DNA from: Ampullaceana balthica
Taxonomy: Eukaryota > Mollusca > Gastropoda > Lymnaeidae
Assembly: GCA_944989445.1 (NCBI GenBank)
Contig: CALYLW010000427.1
Coordinates: 348,501 to 412,500, forward strand
DNA length: 64,000 bases
Direction: 5' to 3'
Shown here: piece by piece, positions 22,496 through 34,444 of the stretch
Position numbering within the stretch: position 1 is the first letter of the stretch
How the letters are laid out: every line of letters begins with the position of its first letter
Made by a program: the position numbers and the translations under genes
Notes under the pieces: generated by a model
What the model was told of the DNA's origin: nothing
Databases searched by the model: none
Seen by the model: the letters and a program-made list of their open reading frames with translations, nothing else

Positions 22496-23943
22496 TAAAA
22501 ACCACGTTTTTATAAGCGGACTAAAAAGAAGAAAATAATTAAAAACTTATAAGTTCAAGTAATTTAATTTAATATGACTAAAAACGTGGGGCGGGCGCTT
22601 ATGAGGTTTAATATATGCAGTTCATTCATTCTCTCACTTATAATATAGATATCTCTTTTGTAGGGCTGCGGAAATTATCGATTAATCTCTCGATTAATCG
22701 TTAAAATTTTTATCGATTAAATATCGATTAAAATAATTTTAATCGATAAAAATTCGATTAAAATTAAAGTAAATATTTATAATATTTATTTTTTTTATTA
22801 TTAATAAATAATTAATTATAAATAAAATAATAGTCCAAGTCACTGGCTGGCTGGATGTGGAACGCTGAGGAACGATGTACAACAGTCTATAGCAGTTGAA
22901 AAATTGTGTCGTGATTAACACTGTAAAATTATTTAATTTGACGTCATTGTTTGATCTTATATTTAATACAAGGCGCGCTAAAAGGTGTGCAAAATAATTA
23001 TCAATTAAAGACGTGCTGTAAAAAAATTATATAACGTCATTGCTTTAGCTTGTATCTTAATTTTGGAAAAGAGAACGGTGTATAAATAGGATTTGATGAT
23101 TTATAATTATAAAATACTTTGTGTACATTTCAGGAAGTTTAATATTTCGTATTTATCAAACAAGGATAATTTACTTGGGGTTTTGACAAAAAAAGTGGGC
23201 GCCTTAGGCGCCCTACAACCCCTAGTTAATAAATAATAATATTTTTTTTTGACGTACAAACTTCTCCCGCCTAATATTACAATGTATTTTATTAATAATT
23301 AATTTATGTGGGCCTGCTGACGTCAACTAAAAATGGCAGACAGTGATAGCATCAGTTCCATCAGCACAGTTAGTTTTAGACATATAACTGGAAAGTTAAG
23401 CCAAAGTTTTGTTAATTACAAATCCTGATCCTTTTTTTTAAATATTTTTTTTTAAATTAACGCAATTAGTTTTCAAAGATACATTTTTTTTTACAAGAAC
23501 GCGTCTCATTGCACTTTTCTGTATCAATGGCTTGAAATAACACTTGAGAAATGAGACTTAGCAATATTTTCCATTGTTAATTTTTGAGTTTGACATTGTT
23601 TCCATTGTATGCATAACTCTGATTTCAATTTTTTGTGTGGATTTAAAATTTAAAGACATAACATTTAGTTAAAAATATACTTATTTTTCAAGGTCATTGA
23701 GACATGAGAAATAACTCAATAAAATAAAAATGTCAATTACCTGATTTTGTTACTTCCCTTGGAATTTTAAGTTTAATATGTCATAAATGTTTATTTTTGG
23801 ATTTAATCGAAATTATCGATTAATTATCGATTAATTTTTCAAAAGTTAACGATTAAAATAAAATTAATCGATAACAGCCCTACTCTTTTGCCTTCTAAAT
23901 TATAAATCTGTAATTTTTATACCAAACACCCGCCCCACGTTTG
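22496..23943. mobile_element. Foldback element (copy 0), interrupted by a hAT element
   Basis: Left arm AAAACCACGTTTTTATAAGC...AACGTGGGGCGGGCGC at 22496-22660 continues after the hAT insertion at 23883 with CCTTCTAAATTATAAATC and part of the right arm (CACCCGCCCCACGTTT). The right arm is truncated at 23943. Intact relatives lie at 48282, 53025 and 53746. Confidence 0.82.
22661..23882. mobile_element. hAT element (ATCGATTAATCG family), copy 1
   Basis: Ends TAGGGCTGCGG...and...CAGCCCTA. Both termini carry clustered ATCGATTAATCG words. The 8-bp flanks CTCTTTTG are identical at 22653-22660 and 23883-23890, the target duplication size of hAT elements. No intact transposase is present; the interior has GTGCAAAATAATTATCAATT-type AT-rich sequence. 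Confidence 0.88.
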
Positions 23944-23947
23944 TGTG

Positions 23948-25049
23948 CAATATTGAATATAGTTATAGAACAAAATATTACAATTAATTTAAATTTTGAT
24001 AACATAATAGACGATTTTTAAACTATTAAAGTTAGATAAGTAAATGTATAAATATGTTTACATACTAATGTATACAATTTCTTGTTTATTAAAAAAAATC
24101 GAATATTTATAAATAAAAATAAAAGCATATTAATTGGTAATGTTTTTGGGTGTAAATTTGGAATAAGTTTTGTCTCATTTTTTGGGGGGTGGGGGGGGGA
24201 CCTGCGACCTCAATAACTTTCTTGTGGCCTTTAAAAAAAGTATCTTGTATTTTTATAAATATGCAGTTATAGGTATATCATCTTATGCGGCGTCTTACTG
24301 CTACACAAATAGGGCATGCAATGGTAAAAATGTTCCCCGCCTTTACTTCGTTTCAATTACAATTATTTATTCATTATTATTAATTTATAAAAACCATCAT
24401 ATTATTGACTTAAGCGGCCGTCTATAAATCACGTCACTCAATTTTTGATGATATTTCACTCGCCCCTCCCTCGTCACAAGTCGTCACAAAAACTTAAACC
24501 CCTTCTTTAATATGACGTCACATAGCTCCCCCCCCTATAAAAGCAGTATTTTCTATTTGAAAATAAGTATGTTTCAAATAAAATTTTTTGTCATTTAAAT
24601 ATGTTTTTAGTTTAAATGGAAGTACACATTTACAAGTTTCCATCAAAACTTGGTCTCGTCACAACTTTCAAAATCTTTATACTTTATATATAGCTAAAAA
24701 TAAATTCTGAGTTCGTCAAATAAAATAGTGCGTTGCGCAATTGTGACGCAATGTTCCATAGTTATATTACAAATTTTGATACATTTGTACGGAAAATTTG
24801 ATGTCATTGTGTGGACCGACCTTAAGGCTGCACTCTAATATCGTAACACGCGTGAAGCCATGTAAAACGTCATTAAATAGTGTCGGTAATCACATATTTA
24901 AGTGGAACTTGTATTTAAAGTTGCGCATTTTGATGTGACGTCAAATGTGTGACTCCCCTCTTCCCCCCTAGGTGCGTGACTTCATTTATGGACGGCCCTA
25001 AAAGGGTGGCAAATTGGCCCAGTTGGCAAAGGTTCTAGCTACGCCCATG
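23948..25049. mobile_element. 3' part of ZMYM-like hAT family, copy C (5' truncated)
   Basis: From GCAATATTG onward it aligns with 56,735-57,823 (shared words TATGTTTACATACTAATGTA and TTAATTGGTAATGTTTTTGG) and ends in the family's terminus TTCTAGCTACGCC. The coding part is missing. A MITE at 24416-24998 is nested inside, as in copy B. Confidence 0.8.
24416..24998. mobile_element. MITE-like insert with GGCCGTCcATAAATGACGTCAC ends, inside hAT copy C
   Basis: Left end GGCCGTCTATAAATCACGTC, right end GTGACTTCATTTATGGACGG then CCC (inverted). C-rich sub-terminal tracts follow each end. The same element sits at the same place in hAT copy B (57189-57764), and a remnant is in copy A (34701-34730). 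Confidence 0.75.
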
Positions 25050-25555
25050 GAATAGGGTGATGGGTTGGGCTTAGTAACCGTTGAATAACTCCAAAAATAT
25101 CTGATTTAGAAACACGATCTATCTAATATCAGTTTTTAAAATAAAATAAAAATTAATTGAAAAAAAAATGACAGATTATATTTGTTAACTTTTTCAAACA
25201 CATTTTATCATCGTGTTTTGCAACAAACAAAAAGAAAATATACATTACTTGAAAAGTCACGTTGTGACATTCTTTTGTTTGTACATCTAACTGCGAAATT
25301 ATCGGAATAGATAAATGTTATTCAAACAGGGTATGTAAGGGCCTTACAATACGTCACATTACAATGAACGTTTCGGCTAAAAAAAGTTCTATGATATATA
25401 TGTATAACACTAATTGCAGTGTCATTTATATTTTGTTTAAATTATCTAAATAAATGTAAGAGTTATAATGTAAATTAGCGGGCACCGTGCTTTCAGAGCT
25501 CAAACACTACTAAGACCGCAATTAAAATTGCCAAACAAATAAGCTAAAAGAATCA
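25050..25555. other. AT-rich stretch with a Penelope-type terminal fragment
   Basis: Around 25325-25400 the words AACAGGGTAT, ACGTCAC and GAACGTTTCGGCTAAA match 57,255-57,330 and resemble Penelope-like element ends. The remainder shows no gene. Confidence 0.4.
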
Positions 25556-25905
25556 AGCACACACACTAACACACACATTCCAACACACACTGACACTGAC
25601 ACACACTAACAGAGACACACACTAATACACAGACTAACACACACACACACAGTAACACACATACACATTAATTAAGACATACATACATACATACATACAT
25701 ACACACACTTTAACATATTTACACGCTAACAAACACACATACACTCACACACATCCGTACACACTAACACACAGTTTACACACACTAACACACACAATAC
25801 ACTAACAGACACACACACTAGCACACACACGTACAGAAACTCACACACAGACTAACACACACAGACTAGCACAAACATATACACAGACATACACACACAC
25901 AGAAG
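25556..25905. repeat. Degenerate (CA)n / ACACACTAA microsatellite
   Basis: About 350 bp of AC-rich repeats including a pure ACAT run near 25,676-25,702. Confidence 0.92.
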
Positions 25906-26069
25906 TAGTTCACAGCTTGTACTACCGAATGAAAATCGCTGATCTGCGTGATGTGACGGGAGATCAAAGTAAAACAATGTCTGTTGAGAGGAGCAGATGG
26001 TGAGAGAATGTCACGGATTGGAGGAAATACATATAATCGATTTAGTAGGAGGTGATTTTTAGTATACAG

Positions 26070-26254
26070 GAATGTTGCCTTTTAGTCGCATGGTTTCGCA
26101 AATATCGGACCGACGCCGCGGAGCAGTTTAGAATTACCTCGCGGCAAAACTTGATTAGTAAAATATAATAACTCTCTTTGTAACGTGTAAGACAACAACA
26201 AATAGACTGTTTGTAAGTTAACTCACGGACCAACACACTTTAGAGGGAACGTTG
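26070..26254. mobile_element. Short hAT-like MITE (AATGTTCCCT family), diverged copy
   Basis: Starts GAATGTTGCCTTTTAGTCGC and ends CACACTTTAGAGGGAACGTTG (given in two words CACACTTTAGAGG, GAACGTTG). It aligns with 45669-45840. No clear target duplication. Confidence 0.65.
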
Positions 26255-26544
26255 ATATAGACTATAGAGCAAACGATGGCTTAATGTGTGTGGTTGTAAA
26301 CATAATTCGTATAAATACAACGTCATCCACGGATAGTGACAACGGCAAATAATTATCTCCACATCCATCTGTGCCATACAAGGGTTGTCGACATGTTGAG
26401 CTAAACATACATCACTCTGCACGATAACTCTTCCAATTTCTGAGCAAAATTCATGTCATTACAGAGATAATAGCCCTACAAAATATTCTCTATGACCAGT
26501 CCTTGCATAAAAGTAAAAGTCTGTGTTGTTTACTATTTTTTCAG

Positions 26545-26650
26545 AACCATATAGTGAGATAGTTAGGTTTCAAGCTGCTCAAAGATTTGTCACGAATTAT
26601 GTCCCTTCCCACTCACTACTCCAAGTAACTCTCACAAAATGTAAATTATA
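26545..26650 (+). mobile_element. LINE reverse-transcriptase C-terminal fragment
   Basis: The plus frame reads IVRFQAAQRFVTNYVPSHSL, matching the conserved QxxAARFV segment near the end of jockey/CR1-type ORF2. Only about 35 codons remain. Confidence 0.5.
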
Positions 26651-27150
26651 AGATACAGAAACGAATTGTGTTGTCAAAACAATACGTTTAAGTTTATTAA
26701 TTGTTTAATGCACATATTTACGTTTCGGTTAATGTCTTCATCAGTACAAATAACTTACACAAATATTCAATGATAATTAAATTTTATAATTCATACTATA
26801 TCATGGGAAAATAATTATTAAGGAAAGATAACAAAATCATATAAACAAGAGTAGATAGATTTGCACGATTACTTAACAAAGACGCATGATATAAGAAAAG
26901 GAAGTCGAAATATCAAGAGTTGCAGCAGAAACCAAAACTGGAAAATAAACATTCCAGAGTAATTTTAAATTATGAATTTGGTTTAATCCATATGGAGTCA
27001 ACGAACCAAATTGTTTTATAAATCTATTTTCCATAGTAGAAGATATTACGGGTATTGCTTGCATATAGATTGCTTGTTGCTGTCTAACCTGAAATGCCGC
27101 CATGATTAGCACTGTTGAAGTATTTAGAGACAGAAAATAGGGACTGTTTA

Positions 27151-27264
27151 TTTCATGATATACAGGTATTCTCTATGTGACTACCTGTCTCACCCACGTA
27201 AATTTTATTTCATGATATACAGGTATTCTCTATGTGACTACCTGTCTCACCCACGTAGATTTTA
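27151..27264. repeat. 57-bp tandem duplication inside the GIY-YIG region
   Basis: Two nearly identical units, each with CATGATATACAGGTATTCTC and GACTACCTGTCTCACCCACG. 57 bp is 19 codons, so the KIYVGETG motif is repeated in frame. Confidence 0.88.
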
Positions 27265-28185
27265 TTGGACCTTTTGAAAGGAATTGCATAAAATTACTTT
27301 GTGACAAATTTGTTGTTAAATTTAACTACATATGAACTAGTATTACAGACCGTAGGGTTGGAAACTTTTGTTCCAATGTGTACTTTCATAGTTGGAAATT
27401 CAATTCTTTCAAATATACCCTAAAGACTCCTATCCCGCAGGAAAGTATACAGGGGAGGTTTTTTGAAGATCTGCTGGGCTAGAGGGTCTGTCATAATAAT
27501 TGACTGATGATTGTGAATCACCTGTATGGCCATAAAGTTATGTGGATGGAAAGTAAAAATAAATTTAGATATTTTCCAATGATTCCCATGATCAGACTTA
27601 AACGTGTCCCATCTGGTCTTACATTAAATTCGATTGACAGATGATGTTAAATCACTTCCTTCTTCAAAACAAAACAAAAAAGATCTGCGTCATGCCTCCA
27701 GAGTCTTTTGCGTCTAAGAAGTTATGAAAACGGCAAATAATTTTTTAAATATTATTAGGAAACTATGGCTGTCTGTAGATAAGTAATAGATTGATTTAGA
27801 TATTATGTTTACATTCAGTTTAATTTTTAGGTCCAAAAATTTAAAGCACTCCTATGAATAGTGGAAGTAAATTTTACAGAAGGATGGAAATAATATATGA
27901 CGTCAATAAAACTTAACTATTGTTGTAAGTACATATTTGTAATTACAATACAATCATCAATGTATCTTTTCCAGTATTTCGGAGAAGAACTGTTCCAAAT
28001 TGCCAATAAATAACCATAACTATGCCCCATTTGGTTCCATTGCCACTCTACAGATCTAATTAAAAAAATTCGTTTGAAAACGAGTTTTACTTACAAACTA
28101 ATGAAAACATATTTGTCACTTGGGAAGGGTGGATCTTGAGATTCGGTTTCTTGTTAAGAAAAAAGTATATTGCATGAGAATAAGG

Positions 28186-28363
28186 CAGAGCCGTCTTTAC
28201 ACAATTTTGGGCCCCCGGGCAAAGAAATAGTGTTGGACCCCTCCCCCGCAGGAATAAAAAAATAAATATACGTAATATATATAAATAAACATTCCCATGG
28301 GGCCCCTATGCTCGTGGGCCCCCAGGCATATGCCCAACGGGCCTATGCGTTAAGACGGCCCTG
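28186..28363. mobile_element. hAT-like MITE, 178 bp
   Basis: Ends CAGAGCCGTCTTTAC and GTTAAGACGGCCCTG are inverted. The flanks GAATAAGG and GAATACGG match at 7 of 8 bases. The interior is rich in GGGCCCCC. Confidence 0.85.
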
Positions 28364-28965
28364 GAATACGGAACTGAAGTATGCAATGAAGAAACTTCAA
28401 TAGTAAACAGTACATTTTATCCATTCGGTAAGAGCCAAGGAATACGGAGATTTTATCATACATCTAGTGTCCTTTAATAAATGTTTGTAGATTTGCAACT
28501 GTGGGTTGAATAATTATACCAAAAAAAATCTAAAATTAATTATGACAAGAGCAGGCGGAGACCATTGGCCTTCCAGGGATTCCCAACTTGTGTATTTTTG
28601 GTAATAAGTATAGGCAGCTTACCAAGATAACTGTCATAAATATGTAAATATGTTGCAGATGATGGTAATTGGAAGCAATGTATAAATTCTTTCAATAGTC
28701 TCCTTAACTACTTCATTATTAGAAATAATAGGATCGTTGGTCCTTGGGGTGTAAAAAGTTGCATCATTTAATTGTTTGGAAGCCTCTTCAATATAAAATC
28801 TCTTATCCCACATAACAATAGTCTAACCTTTGTCAGCTTGATCGCAATGTCTTGGCATTTTTGTTTAACTTGGAAAAGTGCTCACCAAACCTTTTTTGAT
28901 AAGTTTGATTTCTTCAGTGGAGTTTGGCAAAGATTTTGGGTGTAATTTTCTGTGCTTTTAATGAA

Positions 28966-31050
28966 AGGTCTAGTGCTTAAGATTGATCAGAAGGAGTTTT
29001 CCATGTGGATTTACTTTGTCTATGTATAGAAAATTCTTCATTATTTACATGGGTACCGTAAAAGTAAAGTTATAATTTGGCAGTAATTGGTATGTATCGC
29101 TTGAGGCCCAATGAGAAATGAATTTGAGATTTTTGCTTAGCACTTAGATCTATCTTTTTTTGCCCAGCAAGTGGAAGATCGGTTAAAATACAAAGGATTA
29201 AGTTTGATTCATTTCTCGTTACTTGTAACATTGTAAATTTAGATTTAAGTAAATAACATTTTAATATTTGAAATGACTTTGTTCCTGCAAAATTTATCAA
29301 CTTTTCATAGTTCCATTAAAAGATAAAAACTCTGTTTCACGTAATTTACTACCAAAACATAGTATCGCATACACTGTCTAAACTCTACCCATGAACTCCG
29401 GCATGTTCACTTAACCTCTAACAGTCAAAACTCCAGAACGTTTCAACACAATTTTGTGTCTGTTTAATTTCCAGCCTTTTCTTTAATAGACATATTGTCA
29501 TTTTTTAAAACTAATTTTTAAAATGAAAGTTCAATACACATTTCATTATATTTTAATTTAAATTAAAAAAAAAGATTATTTTAATATACGATTTTTTATT
29601 TCATTATTTAATCAAGCATTAAAAAAAAATTCAAGCTAATAATGAACCTGATTTTTTTTATTATTCCAACTTTGATTTCAAAACATTTACAATGAACTCG
29701 AAAGCAAATAAAACTACATTTAATTTTGTTTTATCATACTGTGCTACACACTAACAAGTTCTAGCGATCCATTGATAGCTGTTCAAAGAGAACCAAAAAT
29801 ATCGAAAAACTGAAAACAAAATGTCGAAAGTGATTACAGCTATTATGTGGGATGAAACAAACAGTTTAACATTTATGACAGCGGGAGGTAACAGCAGCTG
29901 GTGGACAGTGCTTGTAGTTGAAAGTTGGCTGACTTTATGACGTAACTGCAGGCGTCTATAGAAAACGACAAAGATTATAATTTAAAGCTAGTGATATTTA
30001 ATCCTCGCAAGATCTACTATTTTTTTAATTTTATGAACTAGGCTCTATAAATACAAGTTTTTAACGTTATTTACGAACTATTTAATAAATATTATCTGAG
30101 TGTAGATATTCGATTTTTATCTTTCTTTAACTTTGATTGTTCGGCGTTTGCAGCTATTCAAGGGTAAATAAAATCTTACAGTAAATAATAGAGTTGTTAC
30201 TATCTTTAACTTGGGTTATTTGATGTATAGGGAAATTCTAGAGTAAATAAAATATCAAAAGACAAAACATATAATTTTTTGTCAAAGTTGTTTTTTGCGC
30301 CAATTTTTGTTTCACAATAAATGGCAATAAAATATATAAGATATTTACTTTTTTTATATAGATTTCATTCATGTATCTTATTAATCGTAAGTTGGAAAGT
30401 TCTGATTAACTATTGCGACGAAGCAAAATGATTACGTCAAATCTTCCCCAAATCTCTCATTCATTTAAATTAGTCTTTTCAAATCTTGGTTTTGATTGGT
30501 TTCACCAACTGTACATCCTATATAATAAAAGGCTATGTTCCGTGCGGTCATCTATAGCGATTGGTCCCTCAAACACATACGACTCCTACAGCCAATCATA
30601 TTAAACACGTTTACGCGGACGTTCAAAACTAGTTATTTTTGTTGCAGAAAAAAATGTATTTTGAGTTATGCGCCTTGGAATTTATAGTCAAAAACTCCGT
30701 TTTTACGAGTTATTTATTTTAACTATAATGAATAGTATTTTTGACGTGATGCACATGTATGCCGGTCGAGACGGCTGTTGGAGGGGAGTTACAACATGCC
30801 ACCGAACATTTGCGGGAAGTCCTTGGACGGGCATTGTTTCTCGTATGATCATATAAAAAACATCACTCATTTATATACGAAAAATAAATAAAAGTAGCTT
30901 CATTAAATTTTCATTATTGTGTTACATTGCATAGAGCTTGAAACAACACCGAGCATTAAGATTTCAGCTCTTCAAAAGAATCATGAATATTCATTTTTGT
31001 TATAGTTTTGTTGTTTATTTAAATATTCTTTTATTCATTTTTTAACTTTC
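28966..31050. other. Intergenic region upstream of the CPVL-like frame
   Basis: AT-rich, no convincing exon. Inverted and direct CCAAT-type motifs (CGATTGGTC, CCAATCAT) near 30,557-30,600 could belong to a promoter. A stretch near 30,672-30,705 (TATAGTCAAAAACTCCG, TTTTTACGAG) resembles the end of the CCCTTATA repeat family. Confidence 0.4.
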
Positions 31051-31052
31051 AG
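31051..31052 (+). promoter_or_regulatory. Candidate splice acceptor before the CPVL-like ATG
   Basis: The T-rich tract TTTTTTAACTTTCAG ends 4 nt before the ATG, suggesting a 5' UTR intron and arguing against a simple processed retrocopy. Confidence 0.45.
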
Positions 31053-31056
31053 GAAC

Positions 31057-32395
31057 ATGGACTTGACACAAACGTTCGTTATTACAATGGCAATAGTTAT
31101 GTGTAAAGCTGTTACTGTATGCACTGGAACAGATGATGTCCCCTTACATCTGACTCCTCTGATTGAGACTTGTGAGATGGCTAAAGCGAGAGAACTCAGC
31201 TTAGTAACACATGACGTCATCCCAAGGAGCCATGCCGGACTTATTATAGTGGACAAAAAACATGGAAATCATCTATTTTTCTGGTTCTTTCCGGCCATAA
31301 ATTCTGACCCGCAATCGCCTCTGCTGGTTTGGCTAAATGGCGGCCCGGGTATCAATGATTGGTTTATTTTATGAGAACGGACCAATGAGATTGAACACAT
31401 CTAAAGAGGAAAATGTAGGATACAAGCGATGGACCGAATCTTGGGCAGAAAAGTTCAACATGTTAAACATCGACCAGCCAGTAGGAGTCGGCTACAGCTA
31501 CACAGATGAACAAGATGGATACAGGTTCACACAAGACGGCTATTCGAAAGATCTTTACGAGTTTATTGAACAATTCCATCTTCTATTTCCAGAATATATG
31601 AGCAGAGGTCTCTACATCGGAGGACAATCCTATGGTGGTAAATATGTTCCAGCATTCGCTTTTCATTTACACACAGAAATAGTCGCTAACAGAACGACCA
31701 TTCCCCTAAAAGGGATTTTTCTAGGCGGCCCTTAATTTGATGGGAAGACACAGTGCAGAAGAGCGGCAGACCTTTACGAAGCACTGGGCGTCATAAGCAA
31801 AACACAAGTCGACGATTTCCAGTCTAAATTTGACGAGTTCGTGAATAAAGGTAATTATACAAACATAAAAACGAACGATTATTTTCAAATCATATTTCCG
31901 GTTGTTCATATATACTACAACGACAATTATTTAACATTGGAACCAGCCCCATTTATAGAAGTCCAGGCCGTGATGGAAACCAAAGAGATGCGTGGCGCTG
32001 TTCATATTGGTAATCTCAGTTACAATGCACCTAGTGACGTTGTCTACGAGAAATTTAACCAGGATATGATGGTCAGTGCCATGTCCAAGTTGGCTGTATT
32101 GATGGTCAATTATAAAGTACTGATCTTTAACGGGGACTTTGATATCTTGCTTAGTTCAGTCATGATTGACGCTGGACTTGCGGCCACAGACTGGACACTG
32201 AAGGCCCAGTACAACAGATCACAACGACAGGTCTGGGGGTCTATTCATAAACCAAAGGGTTACTACACCAGAGTTGGTCAGTTCTGCCGTGTGGTCATTC
32301 GTGATGCGGGTCACCGTAGCCCACATGAACAACCAGAAGTATCACGTGAAATGATGGAGCAGTTTGTCAGGTTTGGTTGTATAAAAGAGCAATAA
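31057..32395 (+). pseudogene. CPVL-like serine carboxypeptidase, frameshifted and with a nonsense codon
   Basis: Matches CPVL (probable serine carboxypeptidase, peptidase family S10), a secretory/lysosomal exopeptidase. Signal peptide MDLTQTFVITMAIVMCKAVT; then LSLVTHDVIPRSHAGL, HLFFWFFPA, and the oxyanion-hole motif LLVWLNGGPG. About 5 nt seem lost at 31350, so the frame moves from GGPG to SMIGLFYENGP. GQSYGG holds the nucleophile Ser (family usually GESYGG), NGDFDIL the Asp, and AGHRSPHEQP the His. TAA at 31733 replaces an expected Tyr codon; the same frame then continues to the natural stop at 32395. Length with repairs would be near 446 residues, close to CPVL. There are no introns, but ACTTTCAG just before the ATG looks like an acceptor of a 5' UTR intron. 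A retrocopy, a recently lost gene, or sequencing errors are all possible. Confidence 0.87.
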
Positions 32396-32665
32396 CGAAA
32401 CAATTTGAATTTTTAAACGGCAATTCATTACAATAAGAACATTGTGGTTTTACCGTTAAAAATTAACGGAAGGTATCTTGATTAAAATGGTGTTTATTTT
32501 TAATATTAACCCACGTTTAATACGTATTTAGTGATCACTTTAAAATGTCGGTGGAATAATATTAAAAGTATATTCTGTGGAACTTATTAAATTGGTGTTT
32601 TTTTTGGCGAAAATTAATGTATGTAAAGTTATTTTTATATATATATCATATGCGACTTAAAGTTA

Positions 32666-32675
32666 AATAAATAAA
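32666..32675 (+). terminator. Overlapping AATAAA poly(A) signals
   Basis: AATAAATAAA about 270 nt after the CPVL-like stop codon. The region 32396-32812 is otherwise AT-rich and empty. Confidence 0.5.
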
Positions 32676-33603
32676 GCCATGCATATTAAGCATTAATTAT
32701 AGACGTTAAATGATTTCAGATGAATCAGCACATGCCATAGTCAGTTTAAATGTTAAAAATTATAAATTAATTATTCTTAAATATATTCAGTCCTACCTAT
32801 AATAATCACATGCACTGGCGTAGCTAGGGTGGCAAAGGGGGCGGTCCGCCCCGGGCGGCACACATTTAGGGGCGGCATTTGTAGGCATTTGAAAAGTACA
32901 ACCATGTCCAACAACCACCATTTTTCTTTTGAAGGGGGAAAATCAAGGTGGAACAAAAATACTCGTACTTTTGAGTCTTTAATAATGGATTCGCACAACA
33001 TTTATTTGATTACATAGTGGATGTTATAACTAACTTGAAACCGTTCAAAAAATTTTAATAGCTCAAAAGAGGTATCGATTTGTTTGGAAAATTAAGCGGT
33101 ATACGTCACAGATGACGCTTTTATAAGAAAACTACACACAAAAACACATCACAGCTGGGTCGAATAATATGTGCTATTAATATCGCCACGACAGTTTCTG
33201 CGTGGAATTTCGACATTCGCAGAATGATGCGCGAACAAGAACCTGCAAGGCATGGTGATTCAAATATTGTGTTTAACTTGAAAGTTGTAATTTATATTAC
33301 TGTTTCCGTTTTCAGAAAATTATTGCAAGTAACAGTTATTAAAAATAAAATTTATTTTGCTTTTATTGCATTAAAGTACCACAACATTTTTTATGTTTTT
33401 CATCAAAATACGGTTATTCATTAAAAATGTTAAACCTATACAATTAAAGTAATGTGTAATTAATTTGAATTCGTCTATTTTATGGAAAATTATTAAGATT
33501 TATGACAAGGATATAAAAATATTCAAATTTCTTTTTAATAAAATTAAGCATAACTAATTTTAAAAAAAGACATAGCTTAAAATTTTAAGCGTTTTGGGAA
33601 AAA

Positions 33604-34428
33604 TTGACATCTGAAGAAGTAACTAGTAAATCAAGATCAGATGCTGGAATTTTACTCAATTCAATGCAATCTTTTTCATTTCTATGTTATCTTAATTTAT
33701 GGGAACCTGTCATTTTAAAAAAAATTAATGCAAATCAATTGCATGGAACAAAGAAATGTGCTAATAGAAAAAGCTGTTATATCAGCCAAACAATGTGTGA
33801 AGAGTTGAGGATATCAACTGAACACCGAGTTAGAATGATGAAAAAAATATGAGTGGGGGAAATTAAGAAGACGTGATTCTATCTTTAGAACAAGAAGTAC
33901 AACGAGAAATTTTTTTTATCCATGGATGGAATGATAAAAGAACTCTTTGATGAGTTGCATGTCCTTGCAAGAAAATAATCGTATATAATACCATGTAACC
34001 TACTAAATGAAGCTGAGAATCAAATAAATTACTTTATTGACATCGATAAAGAACAATTCAATATTGAAAGAAAAAGGGTCCAGGTTGTTATGGCTGTACC
34101 TACACTACAAGAAGAAGCAATTATGTTAGAAAAAATGGGGCCCCCTTGGTCTATTGAAGTTTATTCAACAGTATAGATTGTAAAATTCTGTACCCAACAT
34201 TGTACTTTTGATATGAATTTTTCAACAATTGCTATCAGTGTCGCTAGTTGTGAAAGGAGCTTCTCCAAACTGAAGTTGATAAAAAATTATCTTCGTTCCA
34301 CAATGAGAGATTTAAGACTACACAAACTTGCAATATTGTCAATAGTACAAGATATTACAAATAATTTACATTTTGATAGCATAGTGCACCATTTTTCTAT
34401 TATGAAAGTTAGGAAAGTAAATTTATAA
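33604..34428 (+). pseudogene. hAT transposase remnant (copy A)
   Basis: Open pieces at 33604-33852 (TSEEVTSKSRSDAGILLNSM) and 34213-34428 are joined by a frameshifted middle part with LFDELHVLARK and FIDIDKEQFNIERKRVQ. The last piece has VASCERSFSKLKLIKNYLRS then TMRDLRLHKLAILSI, the hAT C-terminal dimerisation region, closest to the ZMYM1/ZMYM6-like group. Stops near 33,978 and 34,174 inactivate it. Confidence 0.85.
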
Positions 34429-34444
34429 ATATGTTTACATACTT

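Larger units (their letters stand above)
26655..28965 (-). mobile_element. Penelope-like retroelement, decayed
   Basis: Read on the minus strand, in order: ADKGRTIVMWDKRFYIEEAS (about 28,840), PKIHKLGIPGRPMVSAC (about 28,600), a region ending YWKRYIDDCIVITNM with the YIDD catalytic motif (about 27,930-27,980), then GIY-YIG endonuclease motif KIYVGETG (27,150-27,262, duplicated), then FIKQFGSLTPYGLNQ near the C-terminus (about 27,000). The 3' flank at 26,730 has ACGTTTCGG and CTTCATCAG, typical of Penelope ends. Stops and frameshifts break the frame. A MITE is inserted at 28186-28363. Confidence 0.85.

Noticed and set aside
30668..30856. 62-codon plus frame upstream of the CPVL-like frame
   Set aside because: No recognisable motif; it overlaps a sequence resembling an interspersed repeat end.
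32813..32900. Promoter CpG-like GC block near CGGTCCGCCCCGGGCGG
   Set aside because: It is the terminal region of the hAT element, repeated at 55,000 and 57,790.
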